From: Flavisolibacter longurius
GTDB taxonomy: Bacteria; Bacteroidota; Bacteroidia; Chitinophagales; Chitinophagaceae
Assembly (NCBI GenBank): GCA_013327885.1
Contig: JABUMY010000004.1
Location: 310,001 to 374,000 of the forward strand
Reading direction: 5' to 3'
Length of the DNA stretch: 64,000 nt
Each line of letters begins with the position of its first letter. The first letter of the stretch is position 1. Made by a program: the position numbers and the translations under genes. Under the pieces are notes generated by a model. The model made no database searches, was not told where the DNA came from, and saw nothing but the letters and a program-made list of their open reading frames with translations. Positions 16,023 through 24,842 of this stretch are shown piece by piece.

Positions 16023-17522
16023 TCAAGAACCTGGGTTGTCCGCTTTATCGTTGTTGGTTGCATTGTTGTTTGGAGTATTGCCACCGCCGCCCTGTGGCCT
16101 TCGCTGTTGGGGCGGTCTTCCGCCACCTTGTGGCCGCTGCCCGCCACCTTGCGGTCGTTGTTGCTGTTGACCGCCACTGCGCTGCTGCGGGTTGCCTTGT
16201 TTGGGCTGTTGGCCGCTGCCCTGGGGTCTTTGCTGTTGTGCGCCGGGTTGCCGCTGGTGCTGCTGGCCGCCTTGTGGCCGTTGTTGCTGCTGCGGACCGC
16301 CGGGACCTTTTTTCTGCACGGGCATATTGGGCTTGGCACCGCCTTGCGCATTTCCAGGCTTTTGCTGTTGCTGGCCGCCGCCCTGGGGCCGTTGGCCCTG
16401 GCGCTGGTCACGACCGCGGTCGCGGCGCTTTTTGTCGGCTTTCTCCAGGCTGCGCAGGCTGATGTGGCCCACCACATCCACAAACTCGGGTTCCACTTCT
16501 TTTACCTTGCTGGAAACCACTTCCACCGCCTCCAGTTCATCGGGAACGGTGCCCTGCATGTTCAGGGACTTGATCTTGCGCACCCGCTCAATGGTGAGGG
16601 GGTATTGCTTGTTGCTTTGCGGCAACACATACCACATCAGGTTTTTAAAGATGTCTTTTTTGATGAGGGTAGCCGTTCCTCTTGTCACCTGCAGCATGTC
16701 GGCGTTCTCGGGGAAGCCCTGCAAGGCATCGAGGTAGGTATCCAGCTCGTAGTTCAAACAGCATTTGAGGCGGCCGCACTGGCCACTCAACTTTGTTTGG
16801 TTGATGGATAAATTCTGGTAGCGGGCTGCGGCGGTGTTCACCGATTTGAAATCGGTAAGCCAGGTGGCGCAGCAAAGCTCACGGCCGCAGGAGCCGATGC
16901 CGCCTACTTTCCCGCTTTCCTGGCGGGCACCGATCTGGCGCATCTCCACCTTTACCCGGAACTCCGATGCAAAGATTTTGATCATCTCGCGGAAGTCAAC
17001 CCGGTCGTCGGCAATGTAATAAAAGGTTGCTTTTTTGCCGTCGGCCTGGAACTCCACCTGGCTCATTTTCATGTTCAGGTTCAGTTGCCGGGCAATGGCG
17101 CGGCTGCGGATGAGCGCATCGGCCTCACGGGCTTTGTTGGTGCGCCACTGGTCCACATCGCGGTCGGAAGCCCTGCGAAGGATCTTTTTCATTTCCGGCG
17201 ACATTTCATTGACGCCACGTTTCTTTAGCTGCAGGCGAACCATTTCTCCCGTCAGGGAAACTTCGCCCACGTCAAAACCACTGACACCTTCCACGGAGAT
17301 CAGGTCTCCTTTTTCGAGTTGGTGCAGCATTGTATTGCGGTAAAAATCTTTCCGGCTGCCCTGGCTAAAGCTGACCTCCACCACGCGGCAGGTGTCTGCA
17401 TCGTTTATCGGTAAGTTGCGCAGCCAGTCGTAGGTATTCATCCGGTTACAACCCCCGGTGCTGCAACCGCCGTTGCTTTTGCACCCATTGGGTTTGCCCG
17501 TGCCACAAGAACCACATCCCAT
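16023..17522 (-). CDS. ricT: PSP1-domain protein, RicT/YaaT family
   Basis: A 499-residue protein starting at MGCGSCGTGKPNGC; the frame is open further upstream but that part is not conserved-looking. The first 25 residues hold six cysteines. The PSP1 core (about 30-270) includes ELCCATWLTDF and GRLKCCLNYELDTY. In Bacillus, RicT works with two partners as an Fe-S containing complex that affects RNA processing and development. About 120 C-terminal residues are a disordered tail of Gln, Gly, Pro and Arg (RPQGG-type repeats), absent from the Bacillus protein and suggestive of RNA binding. It lies downstream of holB, as in many bacteria. Confidence 0.88.
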   Translation of the reverse strand: MGCGSCGTGKPNGCKSNGGCSTGGCNRMNTYDWLRNLPINDADTCRVVEVSFSQGSRKDFYRNTMLHQLEKGDLISVEGVSGFDVGEVSLTGEMVRLQLKKRGVNEMSPEMKKILRRASDRDVDQWRTNKAREADALIRSRAIARQLNLNMKMSQVEFQADGKKATFYYIADDRVDFREMIKIFASEFRVKVEMRQIGARQESGKVGGIGSCGRELCCATWLTDFKSVNTAAARYQNLSINQTKLSGQCGRLKCCLNYELDTYLDALQGFPENADMLQVTRGTATLIKKDIFKNLMWYVLPQSNKQYPLTIERVRKIKSLNMQGTVPDELEAVEVVSSKVKEVEPEFVDVVGHISLRSLEKADKKRRDRGRDQRQGQRPQGGGQQQQKPGNAQGGAKPNMPVQKKGPGGPQQQQRPQGGQQHQRQPGAQQQRPQGSGQQPKQGNPQQRSGGQQQQRPQGGGQRPQGGGRPPQQRRPQGGGGNTPNNNATNNDKADNPGS

Positions 17523-17867
17523 GCTATCTCTAATGTTTATTCGGTTAAATAATAGAGGCCGTGGGCAGGGCGAGAAGGGAAAGTCTGGATAAGTCAAAAG
17601 TCAAAAGGTACCATTCAAAACCTTTGGAACAAGCACTTTCATATAGGTTTCCAGATGCGTAAACGTACTACACCGTTTCCTGTAAAAGGAGATGCAAAGC
17701 AAGCTTCTTTCAACCGTTTTACTTTTGAGTTTTACTTATTTATACTGAGTATAGAATAACTTTCATTTCCTTCTGCACAATGCCGATAACCCCGGATATA
17801 TATTGATCCTCTTTCGAGGGAATAAGCAAATATAATTTTTTTAGGTTAGCGACGTACAATTGCTTTC
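17523..17867. other. 345-nt intergenic region between holB and ricT
   Basis: It contains the paired heptamer arrays at 17591-17738 and an AT-rich stretch near 17745-17850. No terminator with a T-tract and no plausible gene was seen. Confidence 0.5.
17591..17738. repeat. Paired heptamer arrays between holB and ricT
   Basis: The left arm is AAGTCAA, AAGTCAA, AAGG (17591-17608). On the opposite strand the right arm (17716-17738) reads AAGTAAA, ACTCAAA, AGTAAAA. The arms are approximately complementary and about 110 nt apart. Confidence 0.6.
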
Positions 17868-19085
17868 TTACACCGAAACCACCACCCCGCTTTTGATGAT
17901 GTGGAAGAGCTTAATGGTGAGGGCATGAAAAAGGATCTTGGCGTTGGCATTGCGTTCGATGTAGTAAGAGGCTTTGTCCAGCTCTTCGGCAATGGCTTCT
18001 TTTTGCTCCACCGAAATCTGCTTGTTCAGCTTCAGGGCAAAATCACGTTCGCCGGACGACATGCCTGCCAGCAAAGTTTCCTGCAACGCACCGGAACTGA
18101 TCTGCAGGCGCAGCGCCTGTTCCAGCAGGTGAATAAAATAACGCAGGAACTGCTTTTGCGCTTCGCGGCCCAGGCGGGCAATTTCTTCAATGATCTTTAC
18201 CTGGGCGGCAGGGCCGGTACGCAAAATCGCGTTGAGCCATTCCCGCAGCAGGTTAAAATAATCTTCGCCGGCGTGCTGCAAAAGCTGCAGCGCCTCGCGG
18301 TAATTGCCTTCGCAGGCGTTGGCAATAAGCTTGGCGCTATCGGCGGCAACGCCGGCTTTGGCCACAAGGGTTGCCTCGATATCTTCGGGCTGCAGGGCGG
18401 GGATCTTTACCAACTGGCAGCGGGAAAGAATGGTGTTGAGAATGGCGCCTTCGTTTTCGGCCACCAGGATAAAAAGCGTGTCGGCCGGCGGCTCTTCGAT
18501 CAGTTTCAGGAGTTTGTTGCCTTCCCTGCCCAGGTACTCGGGCATCCAAAGCACCAGTATCTTGTAACCGCTTTCAAAACTTTTGAGATTGAGTTTGCGA
18601 ATGATGTCGTTGCACTCCTGGGCGGTGATGTTGCCCTGCTTGTTTTCGGCACCAAGGGATTGCAGCCAGTCGTACACATTGCCATAAGGTAACTGCCTTA
18701 TAAACTCCCGCCATTCGGCGCCATAATCGGAACTCAGGGGAGGTGAGCCTGGTTTTTTGGTAATGACCGGGTAAGTATAATGAATATCGGGGTGCACCAT
18801 GCCGGCCGCTTTTTGATACGATGCCTGTTTCTGCATCCAGGCATCGGCTTCGCCGGGAGTGGAAGGCAGCGTTACTTCCACCGGTTCGCCAAACAGGGAA
18901 GCTTCCCCGCTTTTTTCAGCTGTAGGCAAAAGGGAAACATAGTTGGCAAAAGCAAGGGCCAGGGGCAGGGCGCCACTGCCTTCTTTTCCTAAAAAAAGTA
19001 GGGCATGGCTGATGCGGTTATGCTGCACCATTTCTACCAGGTGCTGCTTTACTTCCTGCTGACCGATAACATCGTTGAATAACAT
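17868..19085 (-). CDS. holB: DNA polymerase III delta' subunit
   Basis: A 405-residue AAA+ clamp-loader subunit. It opens with MLFNDVIGQQEVKQHLVEMV and HALLFLGKEGSGALPLA, where the P-loop is degenerate (no GKT/S), as usual for delta', which does not hydrolyse ATP. ILVLWMPEYLG and LKLIEEPPADTLFILVAEN match the Walker B-like and sensor regions. A 50-residue insert near 60-115 replaces the usual short zinc-binding stretch. The protein helps load the sliding clamp at the replication fork. ricT follows on the same strand, the usual holB-ricT order, although the gap is wide. Confidence 0.9.
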   Translation of the reverse strand: MLFNDVIGQQEVKQHLVEMVQHNRISHALLFLGKEGSGALPLALAFANYVSLLPTAEKSGEASLFGEPVEVTLPSTPGEADAWMQKQASYQKAAGMVHPDIHYTYPVITKKPGSPPLSSDYGAEWREFIRQLPYGNVYDWLQSLGAENKQGNITAQECNDIIRKLNLKSFESGYKILVLWMPEYLGREGNKLLKLIEEPPADTLFILVAENEGAILNTILSRCQLVKIPALQPEDIEATLVAKAGVAADSAKLIANACEGNYREALQLLQHAGEDYFNLLREWLNAILRTGPAAQVKIIEEIARLGREAQKQFLRYFIHLLEQALRLQISSGALQETLLAGMSSGERDFALKLNKQISVEQKEAIAEELDKASYYIERNANAKILFHALTIKLFHIIKSGVVVSV

Positions 19086-19086
19086 C

Positions 19087-19202
19087 GTCTGAACTGGGAT
19101 TAGTGAGATGATGGGATTAATAGGATCACTAAAAAAGGCCGCTGGTAAGGCGGCCTCAAATATCCTACAAATCCGGGTTATCCCATCTATCCCGGTTCAG
19201 AC
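19087..19202. repeat. Intergenic palindromic element with GTCTGAAC ends and central hairpin
   Basis: The region between holB and the peroxidase gene is almost entirely one inverted repeat. Its ends GTCTGAACTGGGAT (19087-19100) and ATCCCGGTTCAGAC (19189-19202) pair with one mismatch. Inside are GGGAT-containing units at roughly 8-9 nt steps on both arms, and a central stem AGGCCGC / GCGGCCT near 19136-19156. Confidence 0.7.
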
Positions 19203-19205
19203 AAT

Positions 19206-19727
19206 TTAATTCAGGTGAACGGTGATCTCCTCGCTCAGGGGCGTGACCTTGCTGGGAAATACCTTTACCAGCTTTCCTTTTTCGTCGATCAGGAACTTGG
19301 TAAAGTTCCATTTCACCACCGGATCGGGGGTACCCAGCTTTTTGGCTTCGGCTGTCAGGTATTTGAAGAGGGCATGCGCATCGTCGCCTACCACGGAAAC
19401 TTTTTCAGCCATAAGGAAAGTGACTCCGTAATTCTTTTTGCAGAAAGCGCCAATGTCTTCGTTGCTGCCGGGTTCCTGTTCGCCAAAATTGTTGGCTGGG
19501 AAGCCTACGATCACCAGTTTGCCTTTGTACTGCTCATGAAGTTTTTGCAACTCAGCATACTGTGGTGTGTAGCCGCATTTGGAAGCGGTGTTCACCACCA
19601 ATACTTTTTTGCCTTTGAAGTTGGCAAAATCAATTTCTTTTCCGTCAAGACCGGCCACTTTAAAATCGTAGATAGAATTTCCTGTCAGCATAAGGGTTAA
19701 AATAGATGCGAGGATGAAGGTTTTCAT
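19206..19727 (-). CDS. Glutathione peroxidase family protein (thiol peroxidase)
   Basis: A 173-residue protein with a hydrophobic N-terminal export signal (FILASILTLMLTGNS). Family motifs are NTASKCGYT with the peroxidatic Cys, FPANNFGEQEPGSN with the catalytic Gln, and VKWNFTKFLID with the catalytic Trp and Asn. A second Cys in GAFCKKNYGVTF is in the place of the resolving Cys, so it probably uses thioredoxin rather than glutathione. It reduces peroxides, likely in the periplasm. It stands alone, flanked by an intergenic palindrome upstream of its neighbour holB. Confidence 0.92.
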   Translation of the reverse strand: MKTFILASILTLMLTGNSIYDFKVAGLDGKEIDFANFKGKKVLVVNTASKCGYTPQYAELQKLHEQYKGKLVIVGFPANNFGEQEPGSNEDIGAFCKKNYGVTFLMAEKVSVVGDDAHALFKYLTAEAKKLGTPDPVVKWNFTKFLIDEKGKLVKVFPSKVTPLSEEITVHLN

Positions 19728-19808
19728 GTTTTAAGTTTTATACGCTAGCTGTATAACACAATAAAGATAAGTTGGTTGAACGGAGCCTGCATTCAATATT
19801 TTTATAAA

Positions 19809-21215
19809 TTATTGCTGCCGCTCGTAAGCACCAAGATCGGGGGCGGTGCCAACGGGCCGCGGCTTTCCGTCAAGGTCCCATTGCACACCGGCCGTTGTAC
19901 CGGCATTAACTGCCGGTGATCCTTCTTTCAAGCGAAAATTAAAATACCGCTCGGCGGTGTTGATGCTGTCAAACAGCGGATCGCTAGCAAGCGAATTGGT
20001 CGTGGTGACATTGGCCGGCGGCGTTTGCACCCGCCACAATACATTGTCGAAATGCACCGAAAAATTGGTGTTGCCTTGTTTTGCCGTTACCACTTCGTCT
20101 TTAACAAAGCTGTTTTCCTCGCCCCATATAATACAGTTGCGGAAGGTGGCGGAAAGATCATTAACGGTGGTGTTGTTGCTTTGGGTGGTAAAGTTGGTGA
20201 GCAGCAACACGGGATCTTTGTGCTGCACGTAGGTGTTAGAAAAAGAAGCAAACGTGCAGTGCGTAAACTGGTAGTTGCCGCCCAGTGCCAGCACGGCACC
20301 TTTGCCGCAATTTGAAACGAGCAGGTTGCGGGCCGTGATGCTGGTATTGATACCCAGCAGGCCAGCATCCATGGCATTGTCAATGATGGTTTCGTTCAGC
20401 GTAAGCTTGGTGCCTGTTGTTGCCGGGTCGGTTACGACAATTCCCTGGTAAGCATTCTTGATCACTGCATAGTTTAAAACATTGTTCTTACTGCTTGCGG
20501 TGAAAGTCAGCCCGGGGTACGACGCCGGGAAATTGCGGTAAGGCGCATCCAGCCTGTCGCCGGTAAAGATTACTCTTGTACTGTCGTAATGCTCGCCATT
20601 TACCCGGAGCGAACCGTGTACAATAAAGGGTGCATCGGCATGCAAATAAATCTTGCTTCCTTTATTAATGGTAAGCGTAGCGGTTGTATCTACGGTAAGT
20701 CCACCCAAAATAACATGCGGTAAGTTGTTGTCCCAGGTTTCGTTACCGGTGATGACACGGTTACGGTGAAATTGTGCATTCCTGCCGAAGGCTTCCAGTT
20801 GCACCCACTGGCTGTTTCCGTTGTAGATAATTTCTATGCTGTCGCGAACCACAAAGGGCATGTTTTGCGCCGTGGGGTTGATGCTTACCGTTACAAAAAC
20901 ATACACACTGTCGTTGCCCGGCACTTCCACACCACTGATTTGTGGTCCCGGTGTCCCATCGGCATTGATGCGGAAAGGAGAGGAAGCGCCACCGTCCAAC
21001 CGCACCGATGCTATGCGAATTCCGTCTTTGTTATTATTATAGATGGTAAAGGCTTGTGCGATGGAACCTGTTGTGGTAAAAACGGTATCAAAATGCAAGG
21101 TATCAACACTGGGCCGCAGCAGGGCCGTTTGATCGGTGGTGAACGATTCTTTCCGGCACGAAAAGAAAAAAAGGAGGAGTGCAAAAACACAAAAAAGGTT
21201 TTTCAACAGGTTCAT
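19809..21215 (-). CDS. Lipoprotein with parallel beta-helix fold, function unknown
   Basis: A 468-residue protein with a lipoprotein signal (LLLFFFSCRKE). After an N-terminal Ig-like stretch (about 35-150; TVFTTTGSIAQAFTIYNNN), residues 160-460 repeat short strands rich in Asn, Thr and Ile, including NGEHYDSTRVIFTGDR and GLLGINTSITARNLLVSN. This is typical of right-handed parallel beta-helices as in pectate lyase-like proteins. The end, GTAPDLGAYERQQ, matches the closing motif of many Bacteroidota beta-helix surface proteins. No catalytic residues were identified. It is probably an outer-membrane lipoprotein that binds or cuts polysaccharide. comF lies upstream on the same strand, 16 nt away. 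Confidence 0.8.
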   Translation of the reverse strand: MNLLKNLFCVFALLLFFFSCRKESFTTDQTALLRPSVDTLHFDTVFTTTGSIAQAFTIYNNNKDGIRIASVRLDGGASSPFRINADGTPGPQISGVEVPGNDSVYVFVTVSINPTAQNMPFVVRDSIEIIYNGNSQWVQLEAFGRNAQFHRNRVITGNETWDNNLPHVILGGLTVDTTATLTINKGSKIYLHADAPFIVHGSLRVNGEHYDSTRVIFTGDRLDAPYRNFPASYPGLTFTASSKNNVLNYAVIKNAYQGIVVTDPATTGTKLTLNETIIDNAMDAGLLGINTSITARNLLVSNCGKGAVLALGGNYQFTHCTFASFSNTYVQHKDPVLLLTNFTTQSNNTTVNDLSATFRNCIIWGEENSFVKDEVVTAKQGNTNFSVHFDNVLWRVQTPPANVTTTNSLASDPLFDSINTAERYFNFRLKEGSPAVNAGTTAGVQWDLDGKPRPVGTAPDLGAYERQQ

Positions 21216-21231
21216 ACAGGATAAAAATACA

Positions 21232-21933
21232 TTAGCGGCTCGAAAAACAAAGCGTGGCCACGCTCAGTTGCACATTGGCACCTTCCAGCAATGCGGCACC
21301 GCAGGCTTCCAGGGTAGCACCGGTGGTCACCACATCATCTACCAGCAGAATGTGTTTGGCTTCAATGGCCGTTGGCTTTTTCAATTCAAACCGGCCTTCC
21401 ATGTTCAGCCAGCGCTCCACGCGATTTTTCTTTGTCTGGCTTTCGGTATGCATGGTGCGAATGACGGCGTCTTTTAAAACCGGCTTTTGCAAAACCTGCG
21501 CAATGCCTTCACATAAGACCGTTGCCTGGTTGTAACCGCGGGCTTTTTCTTTTGCAGGGAAAAGCGGAAGCGGCACCAACGCATCCACATACCGGAAACG
21601 GTTAGAGGCTTCCAGGGCATAGCCCATCAATCTTCCCAAATAAAGCCCAAGGTCTTTGTTGCCGCGGTATTTTAACTGGTGCATCAGGTGCTGCATCATA
21701 GAGCCTTTGGTAAAATAATATTGTGCGGTAGCGGAGGTTAACGGCAGCCGGCCCCAATAGATCTTTTCCACCGGGTTGTTAGGGTAAAAATGAAAATCTG
21801 TTTTGGGAAGCGCTGCCAGGCAACGAAGACAAAGATGGTGATCGGGTTCCAGCACATCGGTGCCACAGGTTTCGCAAACATGCGGAAACAGCAGGTGCAG
21901 GAGCGATTCCTTTATATTGTTTAGCAGCAGCAT
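21232..21933 (-). CDS. comF: ComF family phosphoribosyltransferase-like protein
   Basis: A 233-residue protein with an N-terminal zinc ribbon (CETCG and LCLRCL), the linker YYFTKGSMMQHLMHQLKYRG and a PRTase motif HILLVDDVVTTGATLEACG near residue 200. ComF proteins act in DNA uptake and processing of single-stranded DNA during transformation in several bacteria. Length is normal. It precedes the beta-helix lipoprotein by 16 nt and follows radA on the same strand, separated by an octamer-repeat stem. Grouping of comF with radA is compatible with a shared role in DNA uptake or recombination, but that is inference. Confidence 0.9.
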   Translation of the reverse strand: MLLLNNIKESLLHLLFPHVCETCGTDVLEPDHHLCLRCLAALPKTDFHFYPNNPVEKIYWGRLPLTSATAQYYFTKGSMMQHLMHQLKYRGNKDLGLYLGRLMGYALEASNRFRYVDALVPLPLFPAKEKARGYNQATVLCEGIAQVLQKPVLKDAVIRTMHTESQTKKNRVERWLNMEGRFELKKPTAIEAKHILLVDDVVTTGATLEACGAALLEGANVQLSVATLCFSSR

Positions 21934-21940
21934 GGTTGCT

Positions 21941-22035
21941 ATGCGGATATGCGAATTTGCAGATATGCGGATAAACGTCTACCTAATTTAATCTATTTTC
22001 TTCATCCGCATATTCTCATATTTACATATTCGCAC
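21941..22035. repeat. Paired octamer arrays between radA and comF
   Basis: The left arm at 21941-21972 is ATGCGGAT, ATGCGAAT, TTGCAGAT, ATGCGGAT. The right arm at 22004-22035 is ATCCGCAT, ATTCTCAT, ATTTACAT, ATTCGCAC, the near reverse complement. Both have an exact 8-nt period. The right arm ends 1 nt before the radA stop codon. Confidence 0.85.
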
Positions 22036-22036
22036 A

Positions 22037-23413
22037 TCAAAACAAGTGACGGTACACTTCTTCCACTTTGCTCAGCATCACCACTTCAATATTGAACTTA
22101 TGCTTGCTCAACCCTTTCTGGTTGTATTTGGAAACAATGATCTTGCTAAAGCCAAGCTTTTCGGCTTCGGCAATGCGTTGTTCAATGCGGTTCACGGCTC
22201 GTATCTCACCACTCAAGCCTACTTCGCCGGCAAAACAAATGTCGTGTGGCACTGGTACATCTTCGTATGATGAAAGTAAGGCTACCAGCACCGCCAGGTC
22301 AATCGAAGGATCTTCCACTTTTAAGCCACCGGCCAGGTTGAGAAAAACATCCTTCACCCCAAAATGAAAACCGCCGCGCTTTTCCAGCACCGCTAGCAGG
22401 AGTTGTAAGCGTCTTGTATCAAAACCACTCACGGTACGTTGCGGTGTGCCGTAAACCGATTGCGTAACCAGCGCCTGCACCTCGATAAGAAGCGGCCGTT
22501 GTCCTTCGATAGTAGCAGCGATGGCAATGCCACCCAGTGATTCTTCTTTTTGCGTCAGCAGGATCTCACTTGGATTCAGCACAGGGTTCATGCCGTTGTC
22601 GTTCATCTGGTAAATACCCAATTCGGCCGTGCTGCCAAAGCGGTTTTTCAGTGTACGCAAAATGCGGTAGGCATAATGACGGTCGCCTTCAAACTGCAAC
22701 ACGGTATCTACCATGTGCTCTAAAAGTTTGGGACCGGCAATAGCACCTTCTTTGGTGATATGACCAATCAGGAAGACCGGTGTATTGGTTTCTTTGGCGA
22801 ACTGCTGAAACTCCGCGGCACATTCGCGAATCTGGGATACGCTTCCCGGTGAGGATTCAACAAAAGAAGATTCCAGCGTTTGAATGGAATCGACAATGAT
22901 CAGTTGCGGCTTGAGCTTTTTTATTTCCTGGAAGATGATGTTGGTCGATGTTTCGGTGAGCAGGTAGAAATGTTCATTCTGCATGTTCAACCGGTCGGCA
23001 CGCATCTTTATTTGCTGCTCGCTTTCTTCGCCGCTTATATATAAAGTAGTGATGCCTTTTAACTGCAATCCCATTTGCAGGAAGAGCGTTGATTTTCCAA
23101 TGCCCGGTTCTCCGGCCACCAGCACAATGCTTCCCGGTACAATGCCACCACCGAGTACACGATTCAGTTCTGCATCGGATGATAAGATGCGTGGTGATTC
23201 TTTTGTTTCAACTTCATTTAAGTGACGGGTTCTTTTGGTGGTTTCTTTATCGATGTAAGAAGTCCAGTCGTTAGTGCCGCCTTTCTTTGTTTCTTTTTGA
23301 ACCAGTTCTTCCACAAAGGTGTTCCATTGTTGACACCCGGGACATTTGCCTAACCATTTTGCACTTTCATAGCCACAGTTCTGACAGAAGTAGGCCGTTT
23401 TTACTTTCGACAT
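22037..23413 (-). CDS. radA: DNA repair and recombination protein RadA
   Basis: A 458-residue protein with the RadA layout: an N-terminal zinc finger (YFCQNCGYESAKWLGKCPGC, residues 8-27), a RecA-like ATPase with Walker A GEPGIGKST near residue 102, the RadA-specific KNRFG motif near 254, and a C-terminal Lon-protease-like domain without a catalytic role. RadA drives branch migration of recombination intermediates and is needed in transformation and DNA repair. Length is standard. The start is the ATG preceding SKVKTAYFCQNCG. The gene is divergent from the zinc peptidase gene across a 431-nt gap. Confidence 0.95.
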   Translation of the reverse strand: MSKVKTAYFCQNCGYESAKWLGKCPGCQQWNTFVEELVQKETKKGGTNDWTSYIDKETTKRTRHLNEVETKESPRILSSDAELNRVLGGGIVPGSIVLVAGEPGIGKSTLFLQMGLQLKGITTLYISGEESEQQIKMRADRLNMQNEHFYLLTETSTNIIFQEIKKLKPQLIIVDSIQTLESSFVESSPGSVSQIRECAAEFQQFAKETNTPVFLIGHITKEGAIAGPKLLEHMVDTVLQFEGDRHYAYRILRTLKNRFGSTAELGIYQMNDNGMNPVLNPSEILLTQKEESLGGIAIAATIEGQRPLLIEVQALVTQSVYGTPQRTVSGFDTRRLQLLLAVLEKRGGFHFGVKDVFLNLAGGLKVEDPSIDLAVLVALLSSYEDVPVPHDICFAGEVGLSGEIRAVNRIEQRIAEAEKLGFSKIIVSKYNQKGLSKHKFNIEVVMLSKVEEVYRHLF

Positions 23414-23844
23414 AGCACGAAATTAACCTTGTTCGGGATGAAAAAAAGTACCGGATAACGGGTTGGAAGGTGTGAATTGAGAAAGGAAAAATTGTAGTAA
23501 AAAGGGCTGATCTTTCGACCAACCCTTTTACTTACTAACCCATTAAATTCTGACACTAAATTACAATTCTGCGCCACTTTACAAAATAATTTTTTCGCGG
23601 TGTGCATAACTTTTGGTGAATTTTAGCAAAGGCTCCGCCTGTTTTTGCCACTTATAAGTAGCTGTAAACTAATCTCATATAAAAGTTTTTAAAAACATAT
23701 TATAAAAATGTATACTGATAAACTGTCAGATAAATTCTTTTCCGCGTAGGTAAAACTGACAAAAGGTTAAACCTTGCTGACGGGAGCGCTTTTTTGGGAT
23801 TTTGGACATAGTTTTGAGGATTAAGAACTAAAATAGAAAAGACG
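23414..23844. other. 431-nt divergent intergenic region
   Basis: It lies between the starts of radA and the zinc peptidase gene. It holds a strong stem-loop at 23500-23529 and an AT-rich stretch. TAGTTTTG at 23809-23816 fits the TAnnTTTG -7 element for the peptidase gene. No coding frame of note was found. A small RNA carrying the stem-loop is possible. Confidence 0.5.
23500..23529. other. Stem-loop of unknown role in divergent region
   Basis: AAAAGGGCTGATC pairs with GACCAACCCTTTT around TTTC (GAAA on the other strand). On the minus strand the stem is GACC/GATC-type with G-U pairs and a GAAA tetraloop, followed by a short T-run. There is no gene directly upstream on either strand, so it does not look like an ordinary terminator. 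Confidence 0.5.
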
Positions 23845-24537
23845 ATGACACCATCCATTATGATTGTTTCGCTGCTTTTTATTGGGATCAGTATGGTTGT
23901 TTCCATGATACTGAAGAGTCGGTTTGCTGCCTACAGCAAAATTCCGCTTTCAGCCCGGCTGACCGGTAAAGAAGTGGCGGAGAGAATGTTACAGGAGAAC
24001 GGAATTTTTGATGTAAAGGTCGTTTCGGTGGAGGGTTTTTTATCCGACCACTACAACCCGGCCAATAAAACAATTAACCTGAGCCCCGAAGTGTATAATA
24101 ATTACAGCGTTTCAGCTGCCGCTGTGGCTGCGCATGAGACCGGTCATGCCATCCAGCACGCCACCGCTTACGCCTGGCTTAACCTCCGCAGTAAGCTGGT
24201 TCCGGCCGTGCAGGTAAGTTCCACTGTTGTAAACTGGGTGCTCCTGATTGGTGTATTTATGGCCGCTTCCGGCAATTCTACCCTTTTGCTGGTGGGTATT
24301 GCCCTGTTTGCGTTGTCGGTAATTTTTTCAGTGGTGACCCTGCCGGTAGAATTCGACGCCAGTCGCCGGGCCCTGGCTTGGCTTAACCGCACCAATGTAA
24401 CCAATGCACAGGAATACCCCAAGGCCAAAGATGCCCTAAAATGGGCGGCAATGACCTATGTGGTTGCCGCTTTGGCTGCTGTAGTAACCTTGCTTCAGTA
24501 TGTAATGATCTACATGGGCGGCAGGGACAGAGAATAA
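23845..24537 (+). CDS. Zinc metallopeptidase, YugP family
   Basis: A 230-residue membrane protein with the zinc motif AAHETGHAIQHA (HExxH, about residues 97-101), preceded by SDHYNPANKTINLSPEVY, and three to four hydrophobic segments. The family (neutral zinc metallopeptidase, YugP-like) is common in bacteria, but its substrates are unknown. A downstream acidic residue in EFDASRRALAWL is in the expected place of the third zinc ligand. It is transcribed alone and followed by a clear terminator. Confidence 0.88.
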   Translation: MTPSIMIVSLLFIGISMVVSMILKSRFAAYSKIPLSARLTGKEVAERMLQENGIFDVKVVSVEGFLSDHYNPANKTINLSPEVYNNYSVSAAAVAAHETGHAIQHATAYAWLNLRSKLVPAVQVSSTVVNWVLLIGVFMAASGNSTLLLVGIALFALSVIFSVVTLPVEFDASRRALAWLNRTNVTNAQEYPKAKDALKWAAMTYVVAALAAVVTLLQYVMIYMGGRDRE

Positions 24538-24562
24538 TTCACGTTACTCTATTTTTTTCGAT

Positions 24563-24586
24563 AGCCACCTTCGGGTGGCTTTTTTA
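24563..24586 (+). terminator. Terminator after the YugP-type peptidase gene
   Basis: A stem AGCCACC / GGTGGCT around TTCG, followed by TTTTTT. Confidence 0.85.
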
Positions 24587-24809
24587 TTTTTATTAAAAGT
24601 TTGTTTCCAAGTTTGAAACCTTTCGCCTTTAGTAACCTTCCTCCTTTAAATGGGTCAGCTTTTCTGTTAGGAAATGGGAGAGAGTCCAGTCTCTTTAACT
24701 GCAAACACTTTCCTCTCAACACGATGAATGATAAATTTTTCACCTAAAAAAATTAATCGTAATCACCTAGTTACGAGTAATACCTAACTAATCAACACTG
24801 TTCTCCACC

Positions 24810-24817
24810 TATTTTTG
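24810..24817 (+). promoter_or_regulatory. Putative -7 promoter element (TATTTTTG) for susC 1
   Basis: An exact TAnnTTTG match 25 nt before the ATG of the first SusC gene. The -33 region shows no clear TTTG. Confidence 0.4.
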
Positions 24818-24842
24818 CAAACCTTTTTTTAAAATAATAAGA

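Larger units (their letters stand above)
24538..24842. other. 305-nt intergenic region upstream of the first SusC gene
   Basis: It holds the terminator of the peptidase gene at 24563-24580 and a putative promoter element for the SusC gene at 24810-24817. The middle part shows no repeat and no plausible gene. Confidence 0.5.

Noticed and set aside
23500-23529. Ordinary rho-independent terminator
   Set aside because: Both neighbouring genes point away from it, so nothing obvious would end there; kept only as a stem-loop of unknown role.
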